Positions 33,344 to 41,309 are shown, counted from the stretch's first letter. The stretch is DNA of 43,216 bases from JAVBNO01 sp031551485 (GCA_031551485.1 JAVBNO010000004.1:1-43216); one strand, 5' to 3'. Numbers and translations are program-made. Notes: generated from the sequence alone by a model not told the origin.

Positions 33344-34081
33344 TTATTCGGCAAATTCCAGCCGGCGTAAATTGCTGGGGTCAATGCGTTTTAAGAGGGC
33401 CAGCTCCTGTTGGGTTGGCGGGGGCGTAAAACGCACGGCCTGATACACCAAAGGGAACCCGGTGTTTGCCTCTACCTCTTCCAGCGAAGAAGTGGGGTGG
33501 ATACTATCCAATTCCCACTGCCCGTTTTGGAAGGCAAAGACGCACAAGGGGGTGACCAGCCGCCACGTGTTGCCGCAGGTGGTCACGAAATCAACTTTGG
33601 GCACAAAGGTGCGGAGGTCGTGTTTCGTGCGCCATAAAATAGCGCGCTTGGCGGTGGGAATCAGCACGGCGCTGCCCGCGCCGCCGGGAAGGCGTACCTT
33701 GGGCTTATGATAATCACCAATCACCGACGCGTTGACATGCCCGACCGCGTCAAATTGCACGCCGCTTAAAAAAGCCACGTCCAATTCGCCCCGCATCGAA
33801 AGGTCAAATACATCGGCCAAAGGAAAATAGGCTTCTGCGTTGTCAAAATGCGCCGGCCCCGCACTGGTAAACCGGTCACTGGCGCTGAGCTTGGGGTTTA
33901 CCCCGCCGGCAATGTTTAAATAGACAAGGTTGGGGGCATGGAGGTTGCGGGCCAAATGCATCCCCACCATGGGCAGGTGGGAGGCCACTCCATGAAAAAC
34001 CCGTTGGCCATCCTCCAAAAGGCGGGCAATGACACAGGCCATGATATCAGCGATTTGCTGGTTTTTTTCAGCGGGTCGCAT
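33344..34081 (-). CDS. CoA-transferase family protein, subunit B (GctB-like)
   Basis: A 245-residue family I CoA-transferase-fold subunit, best compared with GctB/IpdB (glutaconate CoA-transferase beta type: VASHLPMVGMHLARNLHAPN, LSGVQFDAVGHVNAS and GGAGSAVLIPTAKRAI). It should pair with the product of the gene just upstream. The segment after HAPN, where GctB proteins carry the catalytic Glu, reads LVYLNIAGGVNP. No Glu occurs between residues 24 and 82, so true CoA transfer by a glutamyl-CoA intermediate is doubtful. The ATG at 34081 overlaps the A subunit by 14 bp; AAAGGGGGG lies 9 nt upstream. Last gene of the microcompartment operon. Confidence 0.85.
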   Translation of the reverse strand: MRPAEKNQQIADIMACVIARLLEDGQRVFHGVASHLPMVGMHLARNLHAPNLVYLNIAGGVNPKLSASDRFTSAGPAHFDNAEAYFPLADVFDLSMRGELDVAFLSGVQFDAVGHVNASVIGDYHKPKVRLPGGAGSAVLIPTAKRAILWRTKHDLRTFVPKVDFVTTCGNTWRLVTPLCVFAFQNGQWELDSIHPTSSLEEVEANTGFPLVYQAVRFTPPPTQQELALLKRIDPSNLRRLEFAE

Positions 34082-34934
34082 AGCCCCACCCCCCTTTATG
34101 GCCACTGCTGTGATCCTGTTTCAGATAGCTGTTTAAATAGGCCTCCAGCGCTTCGGGTGTTTTCGCTTGCGAAAAGGCCTGGAGCACCTTTTCATCCGGG
34201 TCATATTGCTGATAACACGCGGCAGGCTTGGCGCCGCCCGGCAGATGAACCACACTGTGCACTAAAAACCCGGGAATCTGCACCGTTTTCGCCGAGATTT
34301 CGCTGCTACTGTCGGCCACAACAGCCTCTGTCGTCACAATGACAGTTTTAGCCGCTCTGACCAAAAGCTCGTCCTCGTACCGGGGACCCTCTATGATGGC
34401 ATTGCCGCGGCTGTCGCATTTGTGCACATGAATGACCGCCACATCGGGGCGCATGGCGCGCACCACGGCGACAGGCCCGGTGCCAAAGGGATCCTCCACC
34501 ACCGAAAAAGCCGGGTTTTCCCGCAATAAATCGCTGACCACCAGACCGCGAACAGGCATAAACGGCGCGCCGCTGATTGCTGCCCGCAAGGCGCACATCA
34601 CTGTGTAGCAAGCGTGTTCGTTGGCCTTGACAACACCCTGTTCAACTGCTCGGCGGTAATGGTTGGCAAGGCCATATTGGGTCTCGTAACTGATAAAGCC
34701 GGCGTCGACTGTGGCCACACAGCCGGCCGCACAGAGCAAATCGATATCATGGGCGGCGGCGGTTTTGATAAAGCGCAGATTTTTGACGCCCCGGCGGGCA
34801 AGCTCCCGGGCAAAGGCCATAGGGGCACGATTGAGCGTATTACCGCCAAAGGCTAAAACATTGCCGTCGCCGACAAGGGCGACAGCCTCCTGCAAGGAGG
34901 TGAGTTTATTTGGCACATCGTTCCCCCATTTCAT
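34068..34934 (-). CDS. CoA-transferase family protein, subunit A (GctA-like)
   Basis: A 288-residue subunit with the CoA-transferase fold (LQEAVALVGDGNVLAFGGNTL, FMPVRGLVVSDLL, PDVAVIHVHKCDSRGNAII, AAKTVIVTTEAVV). It resembles GctA and IpdA. A Glu at 106 falls in the region where IpdA carries an essential Glu. With the B subunit it could transfer or hydrolyse the acyl-CoA made by the compartment. The ATG at 34934 overlaps the flavoprotein stop (ATGA); a GTG six codons on, with GGGGGA upstream, is an alternative start. Confidence 0.88.
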   Translation of the reverse strand: MKWGNDVPNKLTSLQEAVALVGDGNVLAFGGNTLNRAPMAFARELARRGVKNLRFIKTAAAHDIDLLCAAGCVATVDAGFISYETQYGLANHYRRAVEQGVVKANEHACYTVMCALRAAISGAPFMPVRGLVVSDLLRENPAFSVVEDPFGTGPVAVVRAMRPDVAVIHVHKCDSRGNAIIEGPRYEDELLVRAAKTVIVTTEAVVADSSSEISAKTVQIPGFLVHSVVHLPGGAKPAACYQQYDPDEKVLQAFSQAKTPEALEAYLNSYLKQDHSSGHKGGWGYATR

Positions 34935-36262
34935 TTGACAGCGTTGCCTGCAATATTAAGGGCGTCCCAAACCGAAGAAAAAGGAGGGGCGTAGCAAAAA
35001 TCGGCCATGCCCAATTCCGGGGCTGTCATGCCGGAGGTAATGGCCGCGGCCAAAGCGTCGACCCGCAGCACAGCGCCCTTCTCCCCCACAATTTGCCCGC
35101 CCAGAACGCGGCGGGTGCGCTGTTCGCAAATCAGCTTGATCCACAAAGGGGTGGGATTGGGATAGTAAGGGGGGCGGTCGTTGGCTTGCACGAAGGCGAC
35201 GGTAATCTCACCAAAATATTGGCGGGCGACCGCTTCCCCAAGGCCGGTGCGCGCTGCTTCCAGCCCGCACACGGCAATGGCTGCGCTGCCCAGACAACCC
35301 TCGAACCGGGAAGGTTTATCCAGCATGCTTTCGCCCGCAATCCGGCCACATTTGTTCGCCACCGTACCCAGGGCGGAATAAGTTTCTTGCTCCAGAATCC
35401 GGTCATAGGTCATGGCGCAATCGCCGGCGGCAAAAATGTCGGGCAAATTGGTGCGCATTCCGCGGTCGACCATAATGGCGCCGTTGCGGGCCAGGCGAAT
35501 GTCGGTAGACGCTAAAAAGCGGGTGGAGGGGCGCACACCCAATGCCAGCACCACCAGCTCCGCGCTATACTCCCCTTTGGTGGTGCGCACCGCCTGCACA
35601 CGGCCAAAGGCATCGGGCACAATGGCTTCCAGCGATTCATTCAGGTGGATGGACATGCCCTTTTCCACCATACGGTTTTGTAAAATCTCGCGGATTTCCG
35701 GGTCAAAAGGCGCCAAAATATGGGGCGCCGCCTCAATGAGGCGCACCTGTCTGCCTGTTTCCAGCAAACTTTCGGCCACTTCCACCCCAATGTAACCGCC
35801 GCCGACGACGACAATGTTGTTTTTACCCTCCAGGTCCTCTTGAAGGGCCAGGCCGTCGGGAATGTTTTTCAGCGTATGCACACCGGCGCTGTCCACCCCC
35901 GAAACCGGCGGGACAAAAGCCTCGGCACCGGTGGCAATCAGCAGTTTGTCGTAAGGCTCCGCCGTAAGGACACCGTCGGCATGGTTGCGCACCATTAACA
36001 TTTTGTCTTTGGGAGAAACCCGAAGCACCTCGTGCTGCAGACGCACATCAATACCCTGCTTAGCAAAATCCTCCGCAGAGCGTATGAGCATACGGCGGTA
36101 ATCATCGTTGATGCCCGCCACAAAATAAGGCAACCCGCAAGCGCCGTAAGAAATATACTGCCCTTTTTCAAAGACAACCACGTCCGCTTCCGGGCAGGAG
36201 CGTTTTAATTTGGAGGCGGCGGACATACCAGCTGCCACACCGCCCACAATGACCATTCTCAT
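34931..36262 (-). CDS. CoA-disulfide reductase / NADH oxidase-like flavoprotein
   Basis: A 443-residue FAD enzyme of the pyridine nucleotide-disulfide group: FAD motif GGVAAGMSAA (7-16), a single redox Cys C42 in SYGACGLPYFVAG, an NAD(P)H-binding fold (VVVGGGYIGVEVAESL), AGDCA and the C-terminal segment YAPPFSSVWDALN. The one-cysteine active site is that of CoA-disulfide reductase, NADH oxidase and NADH peroxidase. In this operon it could reduce oxidised CoA or turn NADH back to NAD+. The ATG at 36262 has AAAGG 9-10 nt upstream. It is 4 bp from the BMC-P gene and overlaps the CoA-transferase A gene by 4 bp. Confidence 0.88.
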   Translation of the reverse strand: MRMVIVGGVAAGMSAASKLKRSCPEADVVVFEKGQYISYGACGLPYFVAGINDDYRRMLIRSAEDFAKQGIDVRLQHEVLRVSPKDKMLMVRNHADGVLTAEPYDKLLIATGAEAFVPPVSGVDSAGVHTLKNIPDGLALQEDLEGKNNIVVVGGGYIGVEVAESLLETGRQVRLIEAAPHILAPFDPEIREILQNRMVEKGMSIHLNESLEAIVPDAFGRVQAVRTTKGEYSAELVVLALGVRPSTRFLASTDIRLARNGAIMVDRGMRTNLPDIFAAGDCAMTYDRILEQETYSALGTVANKCGRIAGESMLDKPSRFEGCLGSAAIAVCGLEAARTGLGEAVARQYFGEITVAFVQANDRPPYYPNPTPLWIKLICEQRTRRVLGGQIVGEKGAVLRVDALAAAITSGMTAPELGMADFCYAPPFSSVWDALNIAGNAVK

Positions 36263-36266
36263 AAAA

Positions 36267-36524
36267 TCAACCTTTTGCAAAGGCAGGCGGCGCATCTAAA
36301 ATGCCCACTACCATGGCATCGACCGGCGCGGGCTTATCCAGCGCGCCCGAAGCGGCACAGCCACAGGTGATCATCACATACTCGCCAACACCTGCGCCCA
36401 GTATATCCCCCGCAATCAGGGGAAGTTCTTGCCCCAGGGGTTTTACCACCAACAGTTTGACCCCCTGCAGGGCACTGTGCTTACGTGTCGATACAAGCGT
36501 ATCGGTCACAACCGCAACAATCAT
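36267..36524 (-). CDS. Microcompartment vertex protein BMC-P (EutN/CcmL family)
   Basis: An 85-residue EutN/CcmL protein. It starts MIVAVVTDTLVSTRKHSALQ and has LLVVKPL, the loop DILGAGVGEYVMITCG and the VDAMVVGILD strand. Five copies form the pentamer that caps the twelve vertices of a microcompartment shell. AAGGAG lies 7 nt before the ATG. The start overlaps the pduL stop by one base (TAATG). It is the only pentamer gene seen in this locus. Confidence 0.94.
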   Translation of the reverse strand: MIVAVVTDTLVSTRKHSALQGVKLLVVKPLGQELPLIAGDILGAGVGEYVMITCGCAASGALDKPAPVDAMVVGILDAPPAFAKG

Positions 36525-37192
36525 TATATTGCTCCTTCCCAGAGAGTGCCTACGCTGCCTTCGGCAATTAAAAAAGCGTTGGCATCATCTGTATCCAAAT
36601 GCATATCCAGGGCAAAATCGCCACGGACGCGCACCGCCACATTGTGGAGCACGCCCCCCTTTGGCGAGCGAAGCAAAACCTGCACAAGCTGCCCATCGGC
36701 CACCCCATAGCGGGCGGCGTCCGAAGGCGTCATATGAATATGGCGCTCGGCAAGAATAACCCCTTGGGGCAGTGTAACCTGGCCCACAGGGCCCACCAGC
36801 GTAGCACCGGGGGAACCAGCCAAATCTCCGCTTTGGCGCACCGGGGGTGTAAGCCCCACACGCCGCGCGTCGCCCATGGCCAGTTCGACCTGCGTTTGTG
36901 AACGCACGGGCCCCAAAACCCGCATTTTTTCAATGCTGCCCCGCGGACCGACCACCGAGACAAATTGTCCCGAGGCAAACTGCCCGGGTTGAGAGATAGG
37001 ACGTTCCACCGTAAGCATGAAGCCTTTGCCAAACAGCGTTTCCAAGTCGGCTTGTGAAAGATGCAAATGGCGTGCCGATATGCTGATTGGAATTTGAGCC
37101 GGATGAGATGCAATAGAAACGCCTGCGCGGTGCAGCTCCATTAACACCAGCTTTGTGACCTGCCTGACAGTATCATCCGAAGCCTGTCTCAA
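36524..37192 (-). CDS. pduL: Microcompartment PduL phosphotransacylase with N-terminal extension
   Basis: A 222-residue PduL: zinc motifs SARHLHLS (39-46) and ERHIHMTPSDA, plus the DARRVGLTPPVR segment, all intact. It converts the acyl-CoA made by the aldehyde dehydrogenase into acyl-phosphate and frees CoA inside the shell. About 33 residues precede the catalytic fold and include an amphipathic helix (DTVRQVTKLVLMELHRAG) of the kind that targets enzymes to the shell. The stand-alone copy at 11983-12555 lacks it. The start is TTG at 37192 with GAGGTG 8 nt upstream. It lies between the BMC-H and BMC-P genes. Confidence 0.94.
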   Translation of the reverse strand: MRQASDDTVRQVTKLVLMELHRAGVSIASHPAQIPISISARHLHLSQADLETLFGKGFMLTVERPISQPGQFASGQFVSVVGPRGSIEKMRVLGPVRSQTQVELAMGDARRVGLTPPVRQSGDLAGSPGATLVGPVGQVTLPQGVILAERHIHMTPSDAARYGVADGQLVQVLLRSPKGGVLHNVAVRVRGDFALDMHLDTDDANAFLIAEGSVGTLWEGAI

Positions 37193-37223
37193 AGGCTTTC
37201 ACCTCGTTTTTGCAAATTGCAGA

Positions 37224-37508
37224 TTACTTGCCAGCTTTCGCGTTGGCAAACAGTTTTTCCACATCGGCATGGGGGCGGGGAATCACGTGGACCGCGACAA
37301 CTTCGCCAATTCTTTGGGCCGCTTCGGCGCCCACCTCGGTGGCGGCTTTCACAGCGCCCACTTCGCCCTGCACCATGACGCAGACAAGGCCGGAACCAAT
37401 TTTTTCAATGCCGGCGACCTCAACATTGGCTGCTTTGAGCATGGCGTCTGCCGCTTCAATCGCTGCTGTTAAACCTCTGGTCTCGATCATTCCAAGGGAA
37501 CCGTTCAT
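37224..37508 (-). CDS. Microcompartment shell hexamer protein BMC-H (PduA/EutM type)
   Basis: A 94-residue single BMC domain: start LGMIETRGLTAAIEAADAML, pore loop EKIGSGLVCVMV, then GEVGAVKAATEVGAEAA and the C-terminal HVIPRPHADVE. Six copies make the flat hexagonal tile of the shell. The ATG at 37508 has GGAGG 8 nt upstream; an in-frame ATG five codons earlier overlaps that site. It is the only hexamer gene in the locus, suggesting a very simple shell. Confidence 0.97.
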   Translation of the reverse strand: MNGSLGMIETRGLTAAIEAADAMLKAANVEVAGIEKIGSGLVCVMVQGEVGAVKAATEVGAEAAQRIGEVVAVHVIPRPHADVEKLFANAKAGK

Positions 37509-37548
37509 GTAATTTACCTCCAATAATTTAATTCATCATGTAATATAG

Positions 37549-38151
37549 TCATCCGATAAATCGGAACAACTCGGCGTGAGGGTTGGTAATCACCATGGCG
37601 CTTTTGAGGCACGGGCAGCTGCCAAATTCGGTTTTGGCCTGCTCCACGGCGGCCTGGGCAGCGGCCACGGTGCCGGAAAACAGAATGGTGACCATGCGTC
37701 CGCCCAAATATTTTTTAACGTCCACCACGGTGACATCGGAATTTTGCAGCGCCCCGTTCAGAGCTTTGACCGCGTTGGCATAGCACTGCACATCCAAAAC
37801 GCCAAGGGCAGCCAACTTCTTTTTGGGGGCTGTCGCCTGCTTGGGAGGCAGCTTGCCGCCCACAAGCAACCCCTGTAACGCCGGGTTATCCGACGGAATG
37901 CTGTGGGTGAGGATCAGCTCATCGGGCAAATATTTGACAGCTGCCCGGCGGCCGGCCTCCAGTGCCTGCTGCACATCGGCCACACCGCCGCTGATTTTGA
38001 CCTGCACCGAAACCGGTACACGGGCTGTTTTCTCGTTCGCCGGGTTATTGGCGTCGACGGCAAGCACGGTGATATTGGCCGCTTTACACATCGCGTCCAT
38101 ACTGATTAAGGCGTGTCCGAAGCCTTCCAGCTCTAAAAATCCACTGGCCAT
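37549..38151 (-). CDS. Tandem-domain shell protein BMC-T
   Basis: A 200-residue protein with two BMC domains joined by a Lys/Pro-rich linker (about 98-112). The first (2-90, GFLELEGFGHALISMDAMCK) diverges from typical BMC domains, with a polar insert around NPANEKTARVP. The second (113-200) starts LGVLDVQCYANAVKALNGAL and is more regular. Three copies form a pseudo-hexameric tile, often with a gated central pore for larger metabolites or cofactors. No Fe-S cysteine pattern of the PduT kind is clear. GAGGAGG lies 8 nt before the ATG. It lies 15 bp after the aldehyde dehydrogenase gene. Confidence 0.92.
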   Translation of the reverse strand: MASGFLELEGFGHALISMDAMCKAANITVLAVDANNPANEKTARVPVSVQVKISGGVADVQQALEAGRRAAVKYLPDELILTHSIPSDNPALQGLLVGGKLPPKQATAPKKKLAALGVLDVQCYANAVKALNGALQNSDVTVVDVKKYLGGRMVTILFSGTVAAAQAAVEQAKTEFGSCPCLKSAMVITNPHAELFRFIG

Positions 38152-38166
38152 TGTTCTCTCCTCCTC

Positions 38167-39681
38167 TTAGATAATGCGAAAGCCGCCATCGCCCAGTACA
38201 CAACGCCGCACCCGCGTAAAGGTTTTGGCACAGGTCAGGCCTTCGCCTGTGGCGCCCGCAATGGTGAATGTGGCATAACCTTCGCCGCCGTAACCGACAC
38301 CTGCCAGCGTCGCCGCGTTTTTGACGAAAATGGTGGTGGAAATGGCCCGGGCAAAGCGGGTCAGGTTGTCAATATTCAAAGAGAACATAGAGGCCGTATG
38401 CCTGTTTCCATGCTCCGCCTTGACCGCCAGCTCGATGGCTTGATCCAGGGTTTTGACACGCACAATGGGCAAAACCGGCATCATTTGCTCCAGCTGGACA
38501 AAGGGGTTGTCAAAATCGGCCTCGAAAATAAGCAGGCGGGTGTCGTCTTTGCCGGCAACGCCCAGTTTGCGCAAAAACTTGCCCGCATCCTGGCCGATCC
38601 AATCTTTTACGGTGTGCCAGTGGCCTTTTTCATCGCGGCTGAGGGCAAAGGACATAACCTCTTTCACCTGGGCCGGGGAAAGCATGACCGCCTGATGCTT
38701 CATCATTTCAAAGATGAGGTCGTCGGCAATGGCCTCCAGCGCAAACACCTCTTTTTCCGCAATGCACAGCAGGTTGTTATCGAAAGAGGCTCCCGCAATA
38801 ATGGCCCGTGCAGCCAACGCCAAATCGGCGGTTTCATCCACAATGACAGGGGGGTTGCCCGCCGCCGCGCCAATGGCTTTTTTGCCGGAACTGAGCAGTT
38901 TGTGTACAAGCCCCGGTCCGCCGGTACCCAACAAAAGCCGTACTTTATCGTTTTTCGCAATCACATCCAGCGACTCGACCGTGGGGGTCTCCACCATTGT
39001 GACCAGGTTGGCGGGGCCGCCCGCCGCCACAATGGCCTTATCAATCAGATCAATGGTAAACATGCAAACCTGCTTGCTGGAAGGATGCACATTGTAAACC
39101 ACCGAGTTACCGGCGGCCAAAAGGCCGATGACATTGTTGATGATGGTTTCCATGGGGTTGGTGACCGGGGAAACCGCCCCGACCACCCCAAAGGGCGCCA
39201 TTTCTTCAATGGTTATACCATTGTCGCCTGAAACGGCCGAAGTTTGCAGCATTTCCACGCCGGGAGTTTTCGTCGCGGCCAAAAATACTTTATTAATTTT
39301 ATCCTCGTACCGGCCGATGCCCGTTTCCTCCAAAGCCATGCGCGCCAATGTCTCTTTGTTTTGGACCATCGCGTTGCGTATGCTTTCAATAATCGCTTTG
39401 CGATCCTCCATTGTGCATTTGGCCAAGTAGTGCTGCTGGGCTTCATAAGCGCGCTCAATCGCTTCGTTGGCGTCGGCATAGACGCCGGCAAAGCGGCTGG
39501 GCTGACTGACCGGTGCAGCTACACTTTTGGCATAGTTGTAAATGGAAGGAGTCTCTATTTTCGGGGAGGCTGGTGCAGCGGGTGCGGGTGTAGCAGGCGC
39601 AGCCGGTTTGCTGCCCGTTTGCAGGTTGGCAAGAACTGCCTCCACAATTTGAGAAACCTCTGCTTGTGTTATTTCTACCAC
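38167..39681 (-). CDS. CoA-acylating aldehyde dehydrogenase of the microcompartment (PduP/EutE type)
   Basis: A 504-residue enzyme oxidising a short aldehyde to acyl-CoA with NAD+. The ALDH core has the catalytic Cys C306 in FDNNLLCIAEKE, the GTGGPGLV cofactor loop and the C-terminal VKNAATLAGVGYGGEGYATFTI. Residues 1-20 form an amphipathic helix (ITQAEVSQIVEAVLANL), followed by an Ala/Pro-rich linker (21-45). That is the standard encapsulation-peptide arrangement. The start is GTG at 39681 with AAAGGA 8 nt upstream. Its position next to the shell genes and PduL marks it as the signature core enzyme of the metabolosome. Confidence 0.96.
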   Translation of the reverse strand: MVEITQAEVSQIVEAVLANLQTGSKPAAPATPAPAAPASPKIETPSIYNYAKSVAAPVSQPSRFAGVYADANEAIERAYEAQQHYLAKCTMEDRKAIIESIRNAMVQNKETLARMALEETGIGRYEDKINKVFLAATKTPGVEMLQTSAVSGDNGITIEEMAPFGVVGAVSPVTNPMETIINNVIGLLAAGNSVVYNVHPSSKQVCMFTIDLIDKAIVAAGGPANLVTMVETPTVESLDVIAKNDKVRLLLGTGGPGLVHKLLSSGKKAIGAAAGNPPVIVDETADLALAARAIIAGASFDNNLLCIAEKEVFALEAIADDLIFEMMKHQAVMLSPAQVKEVMSFALSRDEKGHWHTVKDWIGQDAGKFLRKLGVAGKDDTRLLIFEADFDNPFVQLEQMMPVLPIVRVKTLDQAIELAVKAEHGNRHTASMFSLNIDNLTRFARAISTTIFVKNAATLAGVGYGGEGYATFTIAGATGEGLTCAKTFTRVRRCVLGDGGFRII

Positions 39682-39694
39682 GGCAATTTTCCTT

Positions 39695-40303
39695 TCATTG
39701 GTTTCGCAACTGTAATGTCACGGCTTGCGCTACTTGACGCATTAAAGCTTGTTTGGGGTCATTTTGCTCTTGTATGGCCGATGTGCCGAGCATCATTTTA
39801 TGGTACAAAAAATCGGCCTGGTCGGCATTTTCCAACGCGCTGGATAAATCTTTACCCCAACAAACAAATTTTTCTTCGTGAATAAGCCCTTTATGAGTTT
39901 GGGCCGGCACGCAGAGCGGCAATTCTAAATTTACTGCACCGGACGGCATTTCCGGGTATTTTTTTTCGCTTCGTAACAGTTCCATGTATACGGGGCGAAG
40001 GACAAAGGCCGCGCCGATGTCTGGCGATTGCAGGTAAAGGCGGATGTGATGGCTTAGCTCGGCAACATTGGGGGTGGCAATGCCAAAGAAGCGCCGGTTG
40101 CCGGCAAAGCTGACTCGCACCAGCTTATCCGGGGTAAGCATGGCGGGATGGATGCCCTCGGGCGTGACCCACATTTCACCGCGCCCCGAACGGACACTGA
40201 GGCTGCCGCTGTCGGAGCGGATGAGCCGGCGGGCCGAAAGAATGCGCGCCGCTTCGCAAACCCATGTCTTCAGCTTATATTCGGGTATGAATTTTTCTGG
40301 CAT
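39695..40303 (-). CDS. Class II aldolase/adducin-fold protein lacking the zinc site
   Basis: A 202-residue protein with the class II aldolase (FucA/RhaD) pattern: ARILSARRLIRSDSGSLSVR, MWVTPEGIHPAMLTPDKLV, VAELSHHIRLYLQSPDIGAAF, GKDLSSALENAD. The usual catalytic Glu is kept (E82). The His-x-His zinc pair expected after the AAF strand reads V101-L102-R103, and the third ligand region (usually HHG) reads IHEEKF. The metal site therefore seems lost, and aldolase activity is unlikely. Residues 185-201 form an amphipathic helix (QALMRQVAQAVTLQLRN) like the encapsulation helices of the neighbours. AAAGGA lies 8 nt before the ATG. It may be a scaffold, regulator or substrate-binding pseudoenzyme. 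Confidence 0.85.
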   Translation of the reverse strand: MPEKFIPEYKLKTWVCEAARILSARRLIRSDSGSLSVRSGRGEMWVTPEGIHPAMLTPDKLVRVSFAGNRRFFGIATPNVAELSHHIRLYLQSPDIGAAFVLRPVYMELLRSEKKYPEMPSGAVNLELPLCVPAQTHKGLIHEEKFVCWGKDLSSALENADQADFLYHKMMLGTSAIQEQNDPKQALMRQVAQAVTLQLRNQ

Positions 40304-40326
40304 AGTGGCATCCTTTCTTGCGTTTT

Positions 40327-41280
40327 TTATTTTGCCTTACCAGAAGAGCCGAACAGCCGCAGCTTTGTTTTAACCGCTTCCTTCATTCCTTCGGTAGAAA
40401 GGCGCATTAAGTCTGGGTATTTCATTTGCCCGCCGCCAAGCATGGGCTGCAGCAGAGCCGTAATGCGAGAAACCAGTTCCTCTTTGCTGGCAGCGCCGGT
40501 GCCGGAACAGGTTTGGCAAGATTCGGAATAAGGGGCGTTGACCTCGCACTGGATGCGGTTCATGGCCACCTGCACAATTTCGGTGTAAATATTGACCTTC
40601 GAGATGCCGCCGGCAATACAATTTCGGAAATCCAGGTCGGAAAGGCCGGAACCGCCGTGCAACACCAGGGGTACCGTGGTTTTGGCGCGAATTTGCCGCA
40701 AGCGGGTTAAGTCCAGCTTGGGGGTTTCTTTATAGACGCCGTGCACCGTGCCGATCGATACGGCCAAGGCATCGACGTTTGTCTTTTGAATAAAATCCAG
40801 CGCCTGGTCGGGGTCGGTATAGACGGCGCCGTGGCCGTCGTCACCGCCACCTTCGGCACCGCCGACATGGCCCAGCTCGCCTTCGACAGAAGCGCCGAAG
40901 ATGGCCGCCAACCGGGCAATTTCCGCTGTACGGCGAATGTTTTCCTCGTAAGGCAAAACAGAGCCGTCGTACATGACCGAAGAGAAGCCAAGGTGCATGA
41001 CACGCACACAATTTTCAAGCTGCATGCCGTGGTCGAAATGCACGCAAACCGGCACTTTCGACCGTTTGGCGGCATAGACCATAATGTTGGCGATGTCCTC
41101 CAGCTGATGTACAGTACCCGCATGCACTTCCGCCAGCGCCACAATGACAGGGCTGCGTTCTTCTTCCGCCGCCTCAATAATGGCATTGGTCATTTCCAGG
41201 TTGTGCACATCGTACATGGCAACCCCATACTTTTGTTTATGGGCGTCCGCCAAAATATCCTTTAAAGTTACAATCGGCAT
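40327..41280 (-). CDS. Class II (zinc) ketose-bisphosphate aldolase family protein
   Basis: A 317-residue FbaA/GatY-type aldolase. Metal and catalytic residues are present: D83 and H84 (HFDHG), E135 (GELG), H180 (GTVHGVY), H208 (LHGGSG) and N230 (KVNIYTE). The family splits ketose (bis)phosphates into DHAP and an aldehyde. It ends in the usual EAVKTKLRLFGSSGKA. Odd is an insert before the last helix with a C255-x2-C258 pair. In this locus it is the best candidate for producing the aldehyde fed to the dehydrogenase; the substrate is not determinable. The ATG at 41280 has AAAGGG 9-10 nt upstream. Confidence 0.92.
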   Translation of the reverse strand: MPIVTLKDILADAHKQKYGVAMYDVHNLEMTNAIIEAAEEERSPVIVALAEVHAGTVHQLEDIANIMVYAAKRSKVPVCVHFDHGMQLENCVRVMHLGFSSVMYDGSVLPYEENIRRTAEIARLAAIFGASVEGELGHVGGAEGGGDDGHGAVYTDPDQALDFIQKTNVDALAVSIGTVHGVYKETPKLDLTRLRQIRAKTTVPLVLHGGSGLSDLDFRNCIAGGISKVNIYTEIVQVAMNRIQCEVNAPYSESCQTCSGTGAASKEELVSRITALLQPMLGGGQMKYPDLMRLSTEGMKEAVKTKLRLFGSSGKAK

Positions 41281-41309
41281 GACCAATTCACCCTTTTATT
41301 GTTAAAATT

